Shown here: positions 43,426 through 52,320 of the stretch, piece by piece
How the letters are laid out: the number at the start of each line of letters is the position of its first letter
How positions within the stretch are numbered: position 1 is the first letter of the stretch
Source: Prevotella communis
GTDB taxonomy: Bacteria > Bacteroidota > Bacteroidia > Bacteroidales > Bacteroidaceae
Assembly: GCF_022024175.1 (NCBI RefSeq)
Contig: NZ_CP091794.1
Location: forward strand, 1,302,001-1,366,000
Direction: 5' to 3'
Length of the DNA stretch: 64,000 nucleotides
Notes under the pieces: model-generated
What the model saw: only the letters and a program-made list of their open reading frames with translations
What the model was told of the DNA's origin: nothing
Database searches by the model: none
Position numbers and translations under genes: made by a program

Positions 43426-45906
43426 CTATTCTTTCTTGTAGTCTGACTCTGTCATGAACAGATAGGATGGACGATAACCTCCGAAGTCGACAACAATTTT
43501 TTCAAAGACGATGCCAGGATGCTTGGGCTGTAGTTTCAGCTCATGAACATCGCTATCACCCACAGGCAGTTCTATCACTTTCTCCACAACACGGCGGGCA
43601 ATGGTGGGATAGAACTCGGAATACATATAGGGCTGGCGATCTACAAGGGTCTTGTTGAAATTGATGGTCTCTGGCTTTGTGTTGTCTATGCTGATAGTGC
43701 ACTCATGACCACCGATGTTGAGGAAATCGAGGGTTGACTTTACTATAACGCGTACCTTTACTGTCTTCGGTGCATCCTTGGGTAAGGTGAAACGATAGGT
43801 CAGCGAGGCGTCACCTACGGGGCTTGTATAGGGTGTTAAAGCTACGGCACTACGTGTGCGACCGTAATAGGGATAGACGCTCCACTGAGTATCGCCATCG
43901 GCTTTGCTGGCAAAAAAGTGCTCGGCCTCCATAGATATATAGCCATTGCTAGGAGTGAAGACATAGCCACCCAGTCCCTTGTCTTCAACCTTCTTGGTAG
44001 TGGGCAACATGTCACGACGGAAATTGTCGTTCCAGAAGCGATAACCAATATGTTTCTGGGTCATCATACCATCCCATTTACCTTGACTCATCTCCTTATT
44101 ATAATAGGCACAGAGCAATGAGTCGCGCTTGAAGCAGTCGGCAACATGCTTCGCCCATTTGTTGGCATCTGGACTATTACGTTCTGCCAGGTATAGGTTC
44201 ATGGCTTGAGCATAGTACATGTCATAGAGGTTGGCCATTGCTTGAACGGGGAAGAGTATCAACTGGCGATAGGCATCATGCTTCTCCTGTGGTATTTCTG
44301 CAAAGAGGCGGAGGGCACGTGTCTCCAGACGCAGATACTCGTCGGCCACCTTTTTCCATTCGCCAGTCTCCACATTATAGGTACGAGCATCCAACATCTC
44401 GGGGGTGACGCGTGCCATATACTGACAGTTCTGGTTGTAGATATCTGCAGCTTCCTTGGCAACCTCGCATCCGAGTGTTCTACGGAAGAACTTTGTTGTA
44501 TGGTCGGTCACGTTTTGTAAGTTGTACTCTTTGGGATTCCAAGCCATATCCATAAACAACTGGATGGGATATTCCATAGGCTTTAAGTCGCCCACATTCA
44601 GAATCCACATACGTTGTATACCGTGGTCGTAGGCCAGTGAGAGTTGTTCAAACATCTGTTGGGTCTGGGTCACGTTAATCCATTTCGAATTACGAGGTGC
44701 TCCTACATAGTCTACGTGGTAGTAGATACCCCATCCGCCTTTGCGGCTGCGCTCTTTGTCGTTTACTGGTACACGACGGATATCGCCCCAGTTGTCATCA
44801 CTGATGAGAATCATAACGTCATCGGGTACGCGCAGCCCTGCATCATAATAGTCTTGCACCTCTTTATATAATGCCCATACTTGTGTGGTCTTCTCTGCAG
44901 GTTTACCTGTCACATCCTTGATAATCTGACGCTGGTTATTGATGATACGCTCCATCAGTTTTGTATCTGCCTTGTCGCTCATGGCTTCATCACCGTCGCC
45001 ACGCATACCGATGGTCACGATATCCTCAGTACCTTTCATGCGCTCAATACCCTCACGGAAGAACTGATCAAGTTTCTCTTGATTGGTCTGATAGTTCCAT
45101 GCTCCCCATTTTCCACGATTACGTGCATATTCCTGATGGTTGCGTGCCATAGGCTCATGGTGAGAGGTGCCCATCATCACACCCATACGGTCGGCCAGTT
45201 TGCCATTCTCAGGATCGTCGGCATAGAATGCCCATCCCCACATAGCAGGCCACATCATGTTGCCCTTCAGGCGCAGGATGAGTTCAAAGACCTTCTCGTA
45301 GAAATGGTGGTCGCCATAGTCTGTGCCGAAGGTGTTTTTCACCCATGAGGTCAGACAGGGAGCCTCGTCATTGAGGAAGATGCCTCGAAACTCTACTGCA
45401 GGTTCACCATCGGTATACGTACCTTTTATTATATAGGCCTCGTCACGTTTGGTGATGGGTACATCTGCCCAATAGTACCAAGGTGATACACCTAACTGCT
45501 GGCTCAACTCATAGATACCATAGATGGTACCGCGACGATCACTACCGGCAATGACCAGTTGGTTGCCCACGGTGGTGATAATATATTTTTCGCGTTTGCC
45601 TTTCAGATTGGCAAGTTTCAACTTGTCGATATCCTTGTTCTTTCCAAGTGTACCAATCAGAATGTTGCCCTTTCCTGCCCCCTCTAAAAGGTTGGGAGTC
45701 TTACCCAGCACCTTTTCGATATCTATCTTCAGGTTGTTGATGGCAATCTTTACGCCTTCGTATTCGTCAGCGCTATAGCTGATAGAGGCGTTACTGAGAG
45801 GTAGGGCACCCTCTACGGGGGTGAACTTCACGAATCGCTCAGTGGCCTGTGTTACCGTAAAAGTGGCCATTGCCACGCACAGTACTAATAATTTCTTAAT
45901 CATCAT
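43426..45906 (-). CDS. Secreted alpha-glucuronidase, family GH115
   Basis: This 826-residue protein has a signal peptide (about 1-21), an N-terminal GH20-like small domain, the catalytic barrel and a C-terminal beta-sandwich domain. GH115-type sequences are visible around FRGIFLNDEAPCLTSW, NMMWPAMWGWAFY, MGTSHHEPMARNHQEY and GDGDEAMSD. GH115 enzymes remove glucuronic or 4-O-methyl-glucuronic acid side chains from xylan. Size is right for the family. It lies 8 bp after the GH3 gene, forming a xylan-degrading operon with divergent GH43 genes. Confidence 0.93.
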   Translation of the reverse strand: MMIKKLLVLCVAMATFTVTQATERFVKFTPVEGALPLSNASISYSADEYEGVKIAINNLKIDIEKVLGKTPNLLEGAGKGNILIGTLGKNKDIDKLKLANLKGKREKYIITTVGNQLVIAGSDRRGTIYGIYELSQQLGVSPWYYWADVPITKRDEAYIIKGTYTDGEPAVEFRGIFLNDEAPCLTSWVKNTFGTDYGDHHFYEKVFELILRLKGNMMWPAMWGWAFYADDPENGKLADRMGVMMGTSHHEPMARNHQEYARNRGKWGAWNYQTNQEKLDQFFREGIERMKGTEDIVTIGMRGDGDEAMSDKADTKLMERIINNQRQIIKDVTGKPAEKTTQVWALYKEVQDYYDAGLRVPDDVMILISDDNWGDIRRVPVNDKERSRKGGWGIYYHVDYVGAPRNSKWINVTQTQQMFEQLSLAYDHGIQRMWILNVGDLKPMEYPIQLFMDMAWNPKEYNLQNVTDHTTKFFRRTLGCEVAKEAADIYNQNCQYMARVTPEMLDARTYNVETGEWKKVADEYLRLETRALRLFAEIPQEKHDAYRQLILFPVQAMANLYDMYYAQAMNLYLAERNSPDANKWAKHVADCFKRDSLLCAYYNKEMSQGKWDGMMTQKHIGYRFWNDNFRRDMLPTTKKVEDKGLGGYVFTPSNGYISMEAEHFFASKADGDTQWSVYPYYGRTRSAVALTPYTSPVGDASLTYRFTLPKDAPKTVKVRVIVKSTLDFLNIGGHECTISIDNTKPETINFNKTLVDRQPYMYSEFYPTIARRVVEKVIELPVGDSDVHELKLQPKHPGIVFEKIVVDFGGYRPSYLFMTESDYKKE

Positions 45907-45914
45907 CTCCTTTG

Positions 45915-48503
45915 TTATTGTATTGTTATCATTAATTCTCTCGCGTTCTTCTCATCAGAACTGGTGCCAACAAGAATCTCGTACTTACCAGGTTTTACAC
46001 GCATGGTGTTTGACTCTGCATCCCAGAACTCAAACGACTGTTTGTTGAGTTGGATTGTAGCAGTAGCAGTTCCTCCCGCCTTCACATTGATACGCTCAAA
46101 GCCACGGAGTGTTTTCAATGGTCCATCGGCATCCTGTAGATTGCGGATATAAACCTGTACGACCTCAGCACCGTCGCGTTTGCCGGTATTGGCTACTTCT
46201 GCAGTTAATGTCCAGTCTGTTGGGTTCGTACCATTCTTCTCAACTCCAGCCTTTGTAATTTCAAAGTTTGTGTAGCTCAGTCCATAACCGAAGGGGAAGA
46301 GGGCGTCTGTGAAGTAGCGATAAGTGCGTCCTTTCATCGAGTAGTCCTCGTAGTCGGGCAATTGGTTGCTATTCTTATAAAAGGTGACGGGCAGTTTTCC
46401 ACTTGGGTTATAGTCGCCAAAAAGAACATCAGCCACAGCCGTACCACCTTCCTGGCCTGGATACCATGCCTGTACGATCGCGTCGCAGGTCTTTATCTCG
46501 GGTTCCAAGGCAATACATGAGCCAGAGCAGTTGACAAAGATAATGGTCTTGCCTGCATCCTTCAGTGCCTTCAGGAAATCGCGCTGTACCTTTGGTAACT
46601 CAATATGGGTACGGTCGCCTCCCTTGAATCCATCAATATCCACAGGCATCTCTTCGCCTTCCAAAGCTGGTGAGATACCTCCCACGAAGATAACTTTATT
46701 AATTCCCTTCAGTTGATTGATGATGGTTTGATAGTCAATGGGATATTCCTTAGCGATATTAATGGCTAGGTTGGCGTTGTAAGTAGGAACGTGTGAGAAA
46801 CGTACCTCGATATTGTAACTCTTACCTTTCTCGGCATTAATAACAATATGATTGGGCGTGGTGCGCCAGATACGATGGTGGAACTGGCGTTCGCCGTTGA
46901 GATAGAGCTCAAATTGACCACATCCATCCACGTTTACCACATATTCGCCAGCTTCATTAGGGGTGAAGACCGTCTCGTACTTCGCGGAGAAATCCTCGAG
47001 TTGTACACCTGGGGCGAAGTTGTGCATACCAAAGGTGGTTACAGCCAAGGGCTGGGTGTAGTATTGCGTGGTAACTGGTTTTCCTTCCATCTTACGATTG
47101 TTCCAGAATGTTCCCTTTATACCTTTCTTTCCCTCGAAAGAACACTGTGATCCCAACAGACTCTCTAATACTTTGTCGTAGGTCAGGTCGCAACCAGGTG
47201 CATAGAACAGTTTCTTTTGTTTTGCCTTGATGCCATCCAGAATCGTAATAGTGTGGTTGGGCTGGCCATTATAGTTGCCCCACATCATTGGCGTGTTGTC
47301 GGCATTGGGACCAATAACTGCAATCTTCTCAGAATTCTTTTTCAAGGGCAGGACGGAATCGCTATTTTTTAGCAATACAATGCTTTGTCTTGCCATATCC
47401 AGTGATAAATTAGCAGATTCCTTAGTAGACATGGCAGAATAGGGAATCTTTGACCACTCTACCAGTGAAGGATCGTCCATTTCGCCTAAGTCGAAACGTC
47501 CCTCTAGCAGACGAATAACGTGCTTGTCAACCTCGGCCTCTGTCATGAACCCACGTTTCACAGCCTCGGGGATACTTCTGTAAGCGTAGCCGTAGCCACA
47601 CTCTACATCGGTACCGGCGATTGTGGCCTTTGCGGAAGCATGTGTGGCATCGCTTGATGACTTATGTGACTCGTAGAAATCGCTAACAGCTCCACAGTCG
47701 CTCACTACCAGATACTCAAAACCCCATTCGTCGCGAAGAATCTGTTGCAGCAGGCGCTGGCTTCCACAACAGGGGTCATCATCTAAACGCTGATAAGCAC
47801 ACATCACCTCACGGACTTTAGCATCCTGTACCAATGTCTTGAAAGCAGGCATGTAGGTCTCCCACATATCGCGTGGTGATACATCTGTCAGATTGGCTGT
47901 GTGACGGGTATATTCCGGACCACTATGTACGGCATAATGCTTTGCGCAAGCCCAGAGCTTACGATATTTGGCATCCTCAGGTCCTTGTAGGCCCTTAACC
48001 ACCTGTACACCCATGACTGATGTCAGGTAAGGATCTTCACCATAGGTTTCCTGTCCGCGTCCCCAACGTGGGTCACGGAAGATGTTGACATTGGGTGTCC
48101 AGACAGAGAGACTATGGAATTTCTCGTCCTCGCCTTTCAGGTCGTGCATACGATGGTTGTACTGTGCACGGAACTCGGTACTGGCTGCATCAAATACTTT
48201 ATACACCAGGCCTGGGTTCCAGGATGCAGCCATAGCGATTGGTTCTGGGAATACTGTTACGTTGCCCATGTTTGCAGCACCATGCAAGGCTTCACTCCAC
48301 CAGAAAAACTTCTTAATACCCAATCGGGGAATTGCGGGACTTTCGTCTAGCATCAGTTTTGCCTTCTCTTCAAGTGTCAGTCGTGAACAGAGATCCTTGG
48401 CTCGTTCCTTGGCGCTGAGGGACGGATTTTGATATGGTAGCACCTGAGCCTGCATACCTAGGCTGACTGTGAGCAGCGTCACAATGAGAGTCTTTCGTTT
48501 CAT
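45915..48503 (-). CDS. Secreted beta-xylosidase/beta-glucosidase, family GH3
   Basis: This 862-residue protein has a signal peptide (about 1-19), a GH3 N-terminal barrel with the nucleophile Asp in YLVVSDCGAVSDF, a PA14-like insertion (about 440-575, PGVQLEDFSAKYETVFTPNE onward), the GH3 C-terminal domain and a fibronectin III-like domain. The sequence TRHTANLTDVSPRDMWETY resembles xylan 1,4-beta-xylosidases. It heads the GH3-GH115 operon. Between xylosidase and glucosidase, the context of GH115 and GH43 favours xylosidase. Confidence 0.93.
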   Translation of the reverse strand: MKRKTLIVTLLTVSLGMQAQVLPYQNPSLSAKERAKDLCSRLTLEEKAKLMLDESPAIPRLGIKKFFWWSEALHGAANMGNVTVFPEPIAMAASWNPGLVYKVFDAASTEFRAQYNHRMHDLKGEDEKFHSLSVWTPNVNIFRDPRWGRGQETYGEDPYLTSVMGVQVVKGLQGPEDAKYRKLWACAKHYAVHSGPEYTRHTANLTDVSPRDMWETYMPAFKTLVQDAKVREVMCAYQRLDDDPCCGSQRLLQQILRDEWGFEYLVVSDCGAVSDFYESHKSSSDATHASAKATIAGTDVECGYGYAYRSIPEAVKRGFMTEAEVDKHVIRLLEGRFDLGEMDDPSLVEWSKIPYSAMSTKESANLSLDMARQSIVLLKNSDSVLPLKKNSEKIAVIGPNADNTPMMWGNYNGQPNHTITILDGIKAKQKKLFYAPGCDLTYDKVLESLLGSQCSFEGKKGIKGTFWNNRKMEGKPVTTQYYTQPLAVTTFGMHNFAPGVQLEDFSAKYETVFTPNEAGEYVVNVDGCGQFELYLNGERQFHHRIWRTTPNHIVINAEKGKSYNIEVRFSHVPTYNANLAINIAKEYPIDYQTIINQLKGINKVIFVGGISPALEGEEMPVDIDGFKGGDRTHIELPKVQRDFLKALKDAGKTIIFVNCSGSCIALEPEIKTCDAIVQAWYPGQEGGTAVADVLFGDYNPSGKLPVTFYKNSNQLPDYEDYSMKGRTYRYFTDALFPFGYGLSYTNFEITKAGVEKNGTNPTDWTLTAEVANTGKRDGAEVVQVYIRNLQDADGPLKTLRGFERINVKAGGTATATIQLNKQSFEFWDAESNTMRVKPGKYEILVGTSSDEKNARELMITIQ

Positions 48504-48622
48504 CTTTTTCTTATAGTTTTAGAAATTTGCTACAAAATTACTATACAATCCCGATTTTTCCTTATGTTTTTGTTGCATAGACTTTTTAGTATGTTACAAT
48601 TGAGAAATCTCTGTATACGCGC

Positions 48623-48655
48623 GTTGGACATATTATTTTTTTTTGTTACATTTGC
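48623..48655 (+). promoter_or_regulatory. Promoter for the GH43 pair
   Basis: GTTG (48623-48626), 20 bp, TACATTTGC (48647-48655), about 38 bp before the ATG at 48693. The rest of the 190-bp divergent region holds a minus-strand -7-like TAATTTTG (48533-48540) for the GH3 gene. Confidence 0.6.
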
Positions 48656-48692
48656 ATTCGATATTATAAACATCTACCTTTAATTAAACAAT

Positions 48693-50801
48693 ATGAAGAA
48701 AACCTTAACTATTTTGACGCTAGCTGTGCCATTAATTACAGCAGCTCAAAATCCCGTGATCCGTGACCAGTTTACGGCTGACCCAACTGCGCGAGTTTTT
48801 AACGGTAAAGTTTATCTCTATCCGTCTCACGACATTCTGCCACCAGCGGGACAACGTCAGGATTGGTTCTGTATGGAGGACTATCACGTTTTCTCGTCAG
48901 AGAATCTGACTGACTGGACCGACCACGGTGTGATTGTGACTCAGAATAAGGTTCCCTGGGTAAGAAAAGACTCTTATTCTATGTGGGCTCCTGATTGCGT
49001 AGAGAAAAACGGAAAGTATTATTTTTATTTCCCATCTGCTCCTGCTGCCGGACGTGGCGGATTTGCTGTTGGTGTAGCTGTTGCCGATAGTCCAGAGGGT
49101 CCGTTTATTCCTGAACCAGAGCCCATCAAGGGTATCAATGGCATTGACCCGTGTGTGCTTCAGGCTTCAGACGGTAATGCATATATCTTCTGGGGTAATG
49201 GGCGTTGTGCCAAACTGAAGCCCAATATGAAAGAACTGGCTGACGATAATCCCAAGGAGACAGTGAAGTGGGGTAACCGTGAGATGGAAATGATTGGTGT
49301 TAGTTGCTTGAAAGATCTGCCTAATCGGCAGGCTGAGGGACCCTTCGCCTTTGAGTATAATGGCAATTATTATCTGACCTATCCTTATGTAAGAGAGAAT
49401 ACCGAGGTTCTAGGCTATGCCATGAGTAAGAATCCCATGGGACCTTACGAGTATAAGGGACTGATTATGGCAGAGCATGCCAATGGTTGTTGGACTAACC
49501 ATCATAGTATCGTGAACTACAAAGGGCAGTGGTATCTGTTCTATCATCATAATTTCTTCTCGCCCAGCGATGATAAGCGTCGCTCAGTACAGATTGAGAA
49601 ACTGTATTTCAATGCTGATGGTACCATACAGGAAGTGAAACCTACAATGCGAGGTGTTGGTATTAATAAGGCTACAGAGAAGATTGAGATTGATCGTTAC
49701 AGTAACGCTTCTCAGGGCGTGACCACTGCTCATGTGGATACAACAATTGCTTTCAGTGGTGATTATGCAACTATTCCTTCTAAGGGTTGGATGAGATATG
49801 CTGATGTGGACTTCGATTGTCTGACAGACGGTTATCTTCAGATTAGTGTGAAAGCAAGTGATGATACTGAGTTCTGTATCCGTGAAAAGAGTGCTACAGG
49901 TAAGGTCATCGCTCGCATCAAGTTGGCCGTTCGCCCACCAGAACCTACTCCTGGAGCTGCTGCCAATCCAATGATGGCTCGTTTCCGTCGTGATCAGAGA
50001 AATCAGTGGCTCACTCAGACTACAACGTTGGAGTACACACCAAAGGGAGTTACCGACCTCGTAATCACTAATGAGGGTGGGGGCGAACTCTCTGTTGACT
50101 GGATTTTGTTCAAGAACCGTCCGAAGTATTTCTCACCTGCTACTGCAACGCCTGCTAAGCCTGATAGCGAGGGATTCATACGTCGATGGACACTCTTAGA
50201 GCCTATTGATAAGCCGAATAGTGGTAACACTGTATTTACTGATACCTATCTGCGTGAGCATTTCAATCGTGAGTATTTTAAGGGGCAGCAGACGATCCTG
50301 CCTAAGGATGGTCAGAAGGTGAAGGCTGTGTTCCAGCAGGAACAGGCTCCTGCAGGATTCGGTCGTGGTGCACAGCAGATGCCGGAGGGACCGAAAGTGA
50401 AGACCGTGAAGCAGACGCTGACTTGGCATGCGCTTGATAGCGAGAACTTCAATGTGAAATTGTTCCGCTTCGCAGAGAAATGGGGCGAGAAGGTCTATGG
50501 TGTGCTTTTCTGGGGTGTGACTATTATCGACTGTCCTGAGGATATTGAGAATGTACGCTTGGCTGTTGGTTCTAACTCTGCTTCAATGTGGTGGCTCAAT
50601 GGTGACGAGGTGCTTCTGCTCTCTGGCGACCGTCGTATGGTGAAGGACGATGCCGTGTCTCACCGCTTGACCTTAAAGAAAGGACGCAACGTCCTGCGTG
50701 GTGCCATTATTAATGGCCCTGGTATGAGCGACTTCTGCGTGCGCTTCATTAACGAGAAAGGTACCCCTGTAACAAACTATTCAATCATTAATAGCAAATA
50801 A
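48693..50801 (+). CDS. Secreted GH43 enzyme with CBM6-like and extra C-terminal domain
   Basis: This 702-residue protein has a signal peptide (about 1-18), a GH43 five-blade propeller (20-320) with RDQFTADPTARVFNGKVY, YSMWAPDCVEKNGKYYFY and the catalytic Glu in RQAEGPFAFEYNG, and a CBM6-like sandwich (330-490) ending DWILFKNRPKYF. A C-terminal region (490-702) has the look of a beta-sandwich and I do not recognise it. Two low-complexity inserts occur: RPPEPTPGAAANPMMARFRR and APAGFGRGAQQMPEG. Likely alpha-arabinofuranosidase or xylosidase activity on arabinoxylan. The next GH43 starts 2 bp later. Confidence 0.92.
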   Translation: MKKTLTILTLAVPLITAAQNPVIRDQFTADPTARVFNGKVYLYPSHDILPPAGQRQDWFCMEDYHVFSSENLTDWTDHGVIVTQNKVPWVRKDSYSMWAPDCVEKNGKYYFYFPSAPAAGRGGFAVGVAVADSPEGPFIPEPEPIKGINGIDPCVLQASDGNAYIFWGNGRCAKLKPNMKELADDNPKETVKWGNREMEMIGVSCLKDLPNRQAEGPFAFEYNGNYYLTYPYVRENTEVLGYAMSKNPMGPYEYKGLIMAEHANGCWTNHHSIVNYKGQWYLFYHHNFFSPSDDKRRSVQIEKLYFNADGTIQEVKPTMRGVGINKATEKIEIDRYSNASQGVTTAHVDTTIAFSGDYATIPSKGWMRYADVDFDCLTDGYLQISVKASDDTEFCIREKSATGKVIARIKLAVRPPEPTPGAAANPMMARFRRDQRNQWLTQTTTLEYTPKGVTDLVITNEGGGELSVDWILFKNRPKYFSPATATPAKPDSEGFIRRWTLLEPIDKPNSGNTVFTDTYLREHFNREYFKGQQTILPKDGQKVKAVFQQEQAPAGFGRGAQQMPEGPKVKTVKQTLTWHALDSENFNVKLFRFAEKWGEKVYGVLFWGVTIIDCPEDIENVRLAVGSNSASMWWLNGDEVLLLSGDRRMVKDDAVSHRLTLKKGRNVLRGAIINGPGMSDFCVRFINEKGTPVTNYSIINSK

Positions 50802-50803
50802 TT

Positions 50804-52261
50804 ATGCAACGTTTACATACAATCCTGGCTGCACTGGCTATTGCATCAGCAGCCAATGCTCAAATTGGACAACCATATATTCACGACCCTTCAACACTTG
50901 CAGAGTGTGATGGAAAATACTATACCTTTGGTACAGGTGGTGGCGGTATCATCTCTGATGATGGTTGGTCTTGGCACAGTGGTGCTGACCGTCCTGGTGG
51001 CGGTGCTGCTCCCGATATGATAAAGATAGGTGATCGCTACCTGTGTATCTATGGTGCTACAGGTGGTGGACTTGGCGGTGGACATAGTGGTCGTATCCTC
51101 ACGATGTGGAATAAGACGCTTGACCCTAAGTCACCAGATTTCAAGTGGAGTACCGCTGTGGAGGTTTGTGCTTCCGACGGAATGGAAGATCAGGATGCTA
51201 TCGACCCAGGCGTATTGCTTGATCCTACGACTGGTCGTCTGTGGGTAAGCTATGGTACTTATTTCGGAACTATCCGTCTTATCGAACTTGATCCTAAGAC
51301 GGGCTTCCGCATGAAGGGTAACAAGGAAAAAGATATTGCTATCGACTGTGAGGCTACCGATCTTATCTATCGTAATGGCTGGTACTATTTGTTGGGTACA
51401 CACGGTACTTGCTGTGATGGTGTGAACTCTACCTATAATATAGTGGTGGGACGCTCACGTAGTGTGGAAGGTCCTTACCTTGATAATGTAGGTCGCGACA
51501 TGTATCATGGTGGTGGTAAGATGGTGGTCGCTGCCGGTGATCGTAAGACAGGTGCCGGACACTTCGGACGTACCATCATTGACGAGGGTATCGAGGTGAC
51601 ATCATTCCACTGGGAGGCCGACTTTGATCAAGGTGGTAGTAGTGTGCTGGCTATCCGTCCTTTGTTGTGGAAGAACGATTGGCCCTATGCTGGTGACCAT
51701 TTCAAGGGAGGCACCTTCGAGATTGAGTCAGAGCGTCGTGGCTATTCTTTGGAACTTGCTGTTGACTTCGTTCGCATGAACGTTGCACGTCGTGGCGGAT
51801 TCGGTCGCCCACAGGCTGACGCAGCTCCTCCAAAGCCTATTGAGAACCAGACTCTGGATCAGGTAAAGGGAACTTGGCCCGAGGGCGATATCGCCGTACG
51901 TTGCGGTGACTATATGTTCCGTCCTCATCAGCTTTGGACGATAACTCCAGTTAACGAGGCTGGTGGCTATCTGAGTAATTCTTATTTCAAGATTACTATT
52001 TCAGGTACAGACCGTGCACTCTGTGCTACAGCTAATAAAGAAGTAAGCACCGTGCCAACCTTTACAGGTGCTGATGAGCAGCTCTGGCGTATCGAACAGG
52101 CTGTTGATGGTACTTTCCGTATTATGCCTAAGCGTATTCCTGGTGAGACTGACGTGAACAAGAAACTCTGCCTTTATAGCATCGCGGACTCAACACCTAC
52201 ATTGGCCGAGTGGGACTTCAACTCAGATAACTCGAAATGGAATCTGAAAGAACTGAGATAA
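50804..52261 (+). CDS. Secreted GH43 enzyme with ricin-type beta-trefoil
   Basis: This 485-residue protein has a signal peptide (about 1-19) and a GH43 domain (20-320) with IHDPSTLAECDGKYYTFGTG, GGAAPDMIKIGDRYL and the catalytic Glu in AIDCEATDLIYRNGWYYL. After an insert RRGGFGRPQADAAPPKPIE, a region of about 130 residues with LWTITPVNE, EQLWRIEQAVDGTFRIMPK and SKWNLKELR resembles a ricin-type lectin half. Arabinanase or arabinofuranosidase activity is likely; the exact linkage is unknown. It is the second gene of the GH43 pair and ends at a strong terminator. Confidence 0.9.
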   Translation: MQRLHTILAALAIASAANAQIGQPYIHDPSTLAECDGKYYTFGTGGGGIISDDGWSWHSGADRPGGGAAPDMIKIGDRYLCIYGATGGGLGGGHSGRILTMWNKTLDPKSPDFKWSTAVEVCASDGMEDQDAIDPGVLLDPTTGRLWVSYGTYFGTIRLIELDPKTGFRMKGNKEKDIAIDCEATDLIYRNGWYYLLGTHGTCCDGVNSTYNIVVGRSRSVEGPYLDNVGRDMYHGGGKMVVAAGDRKTGAGHFGRTIIDEGIEVTSFHWEADFDQGGSSVLAIRPLLWKNDWPYAGDHFKGGTFEIESERRGYSLELAVDFVRMNVARRGGFGRPQADAAPPKPIENQTLDQVKGTWPEGDIAVRCGDYMFRPHQLWTITPVNEAGGYLSNSYFKITISGTDRALCATANKEVSTVPTFTGADEQLWRIEQAVDGTFRIMPKRIPGETDVNKKLCLYSIADSTPTLAEWDFNSDNSKWNLKELR

Positions 52262-52279
52262 TCAGAACGACATAAAATG

Positions 52280-52320
52280 AAAAAGGTCATTTCTCAATAG
52301 GGAAATGACCTTTTTCTTTT
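52280..52320. terminator. Bidirectional terminator between the GH43 pair and mrp
   Basis: A 14-bp perfect stem AAAAAGGTCATTTC (52280-52293) / GAAATGACCTTTTT (52302-52315) with A- and T-runs on either side. It serves both convergent operons. Confidence 0.8.

Noticed and set aside
44881-45348. A 155-codon plus-strand frame across the GH115 gene
   Set aside because: Antisense to well-supported GH115 motifs and without a ribosome-binding or family signal.
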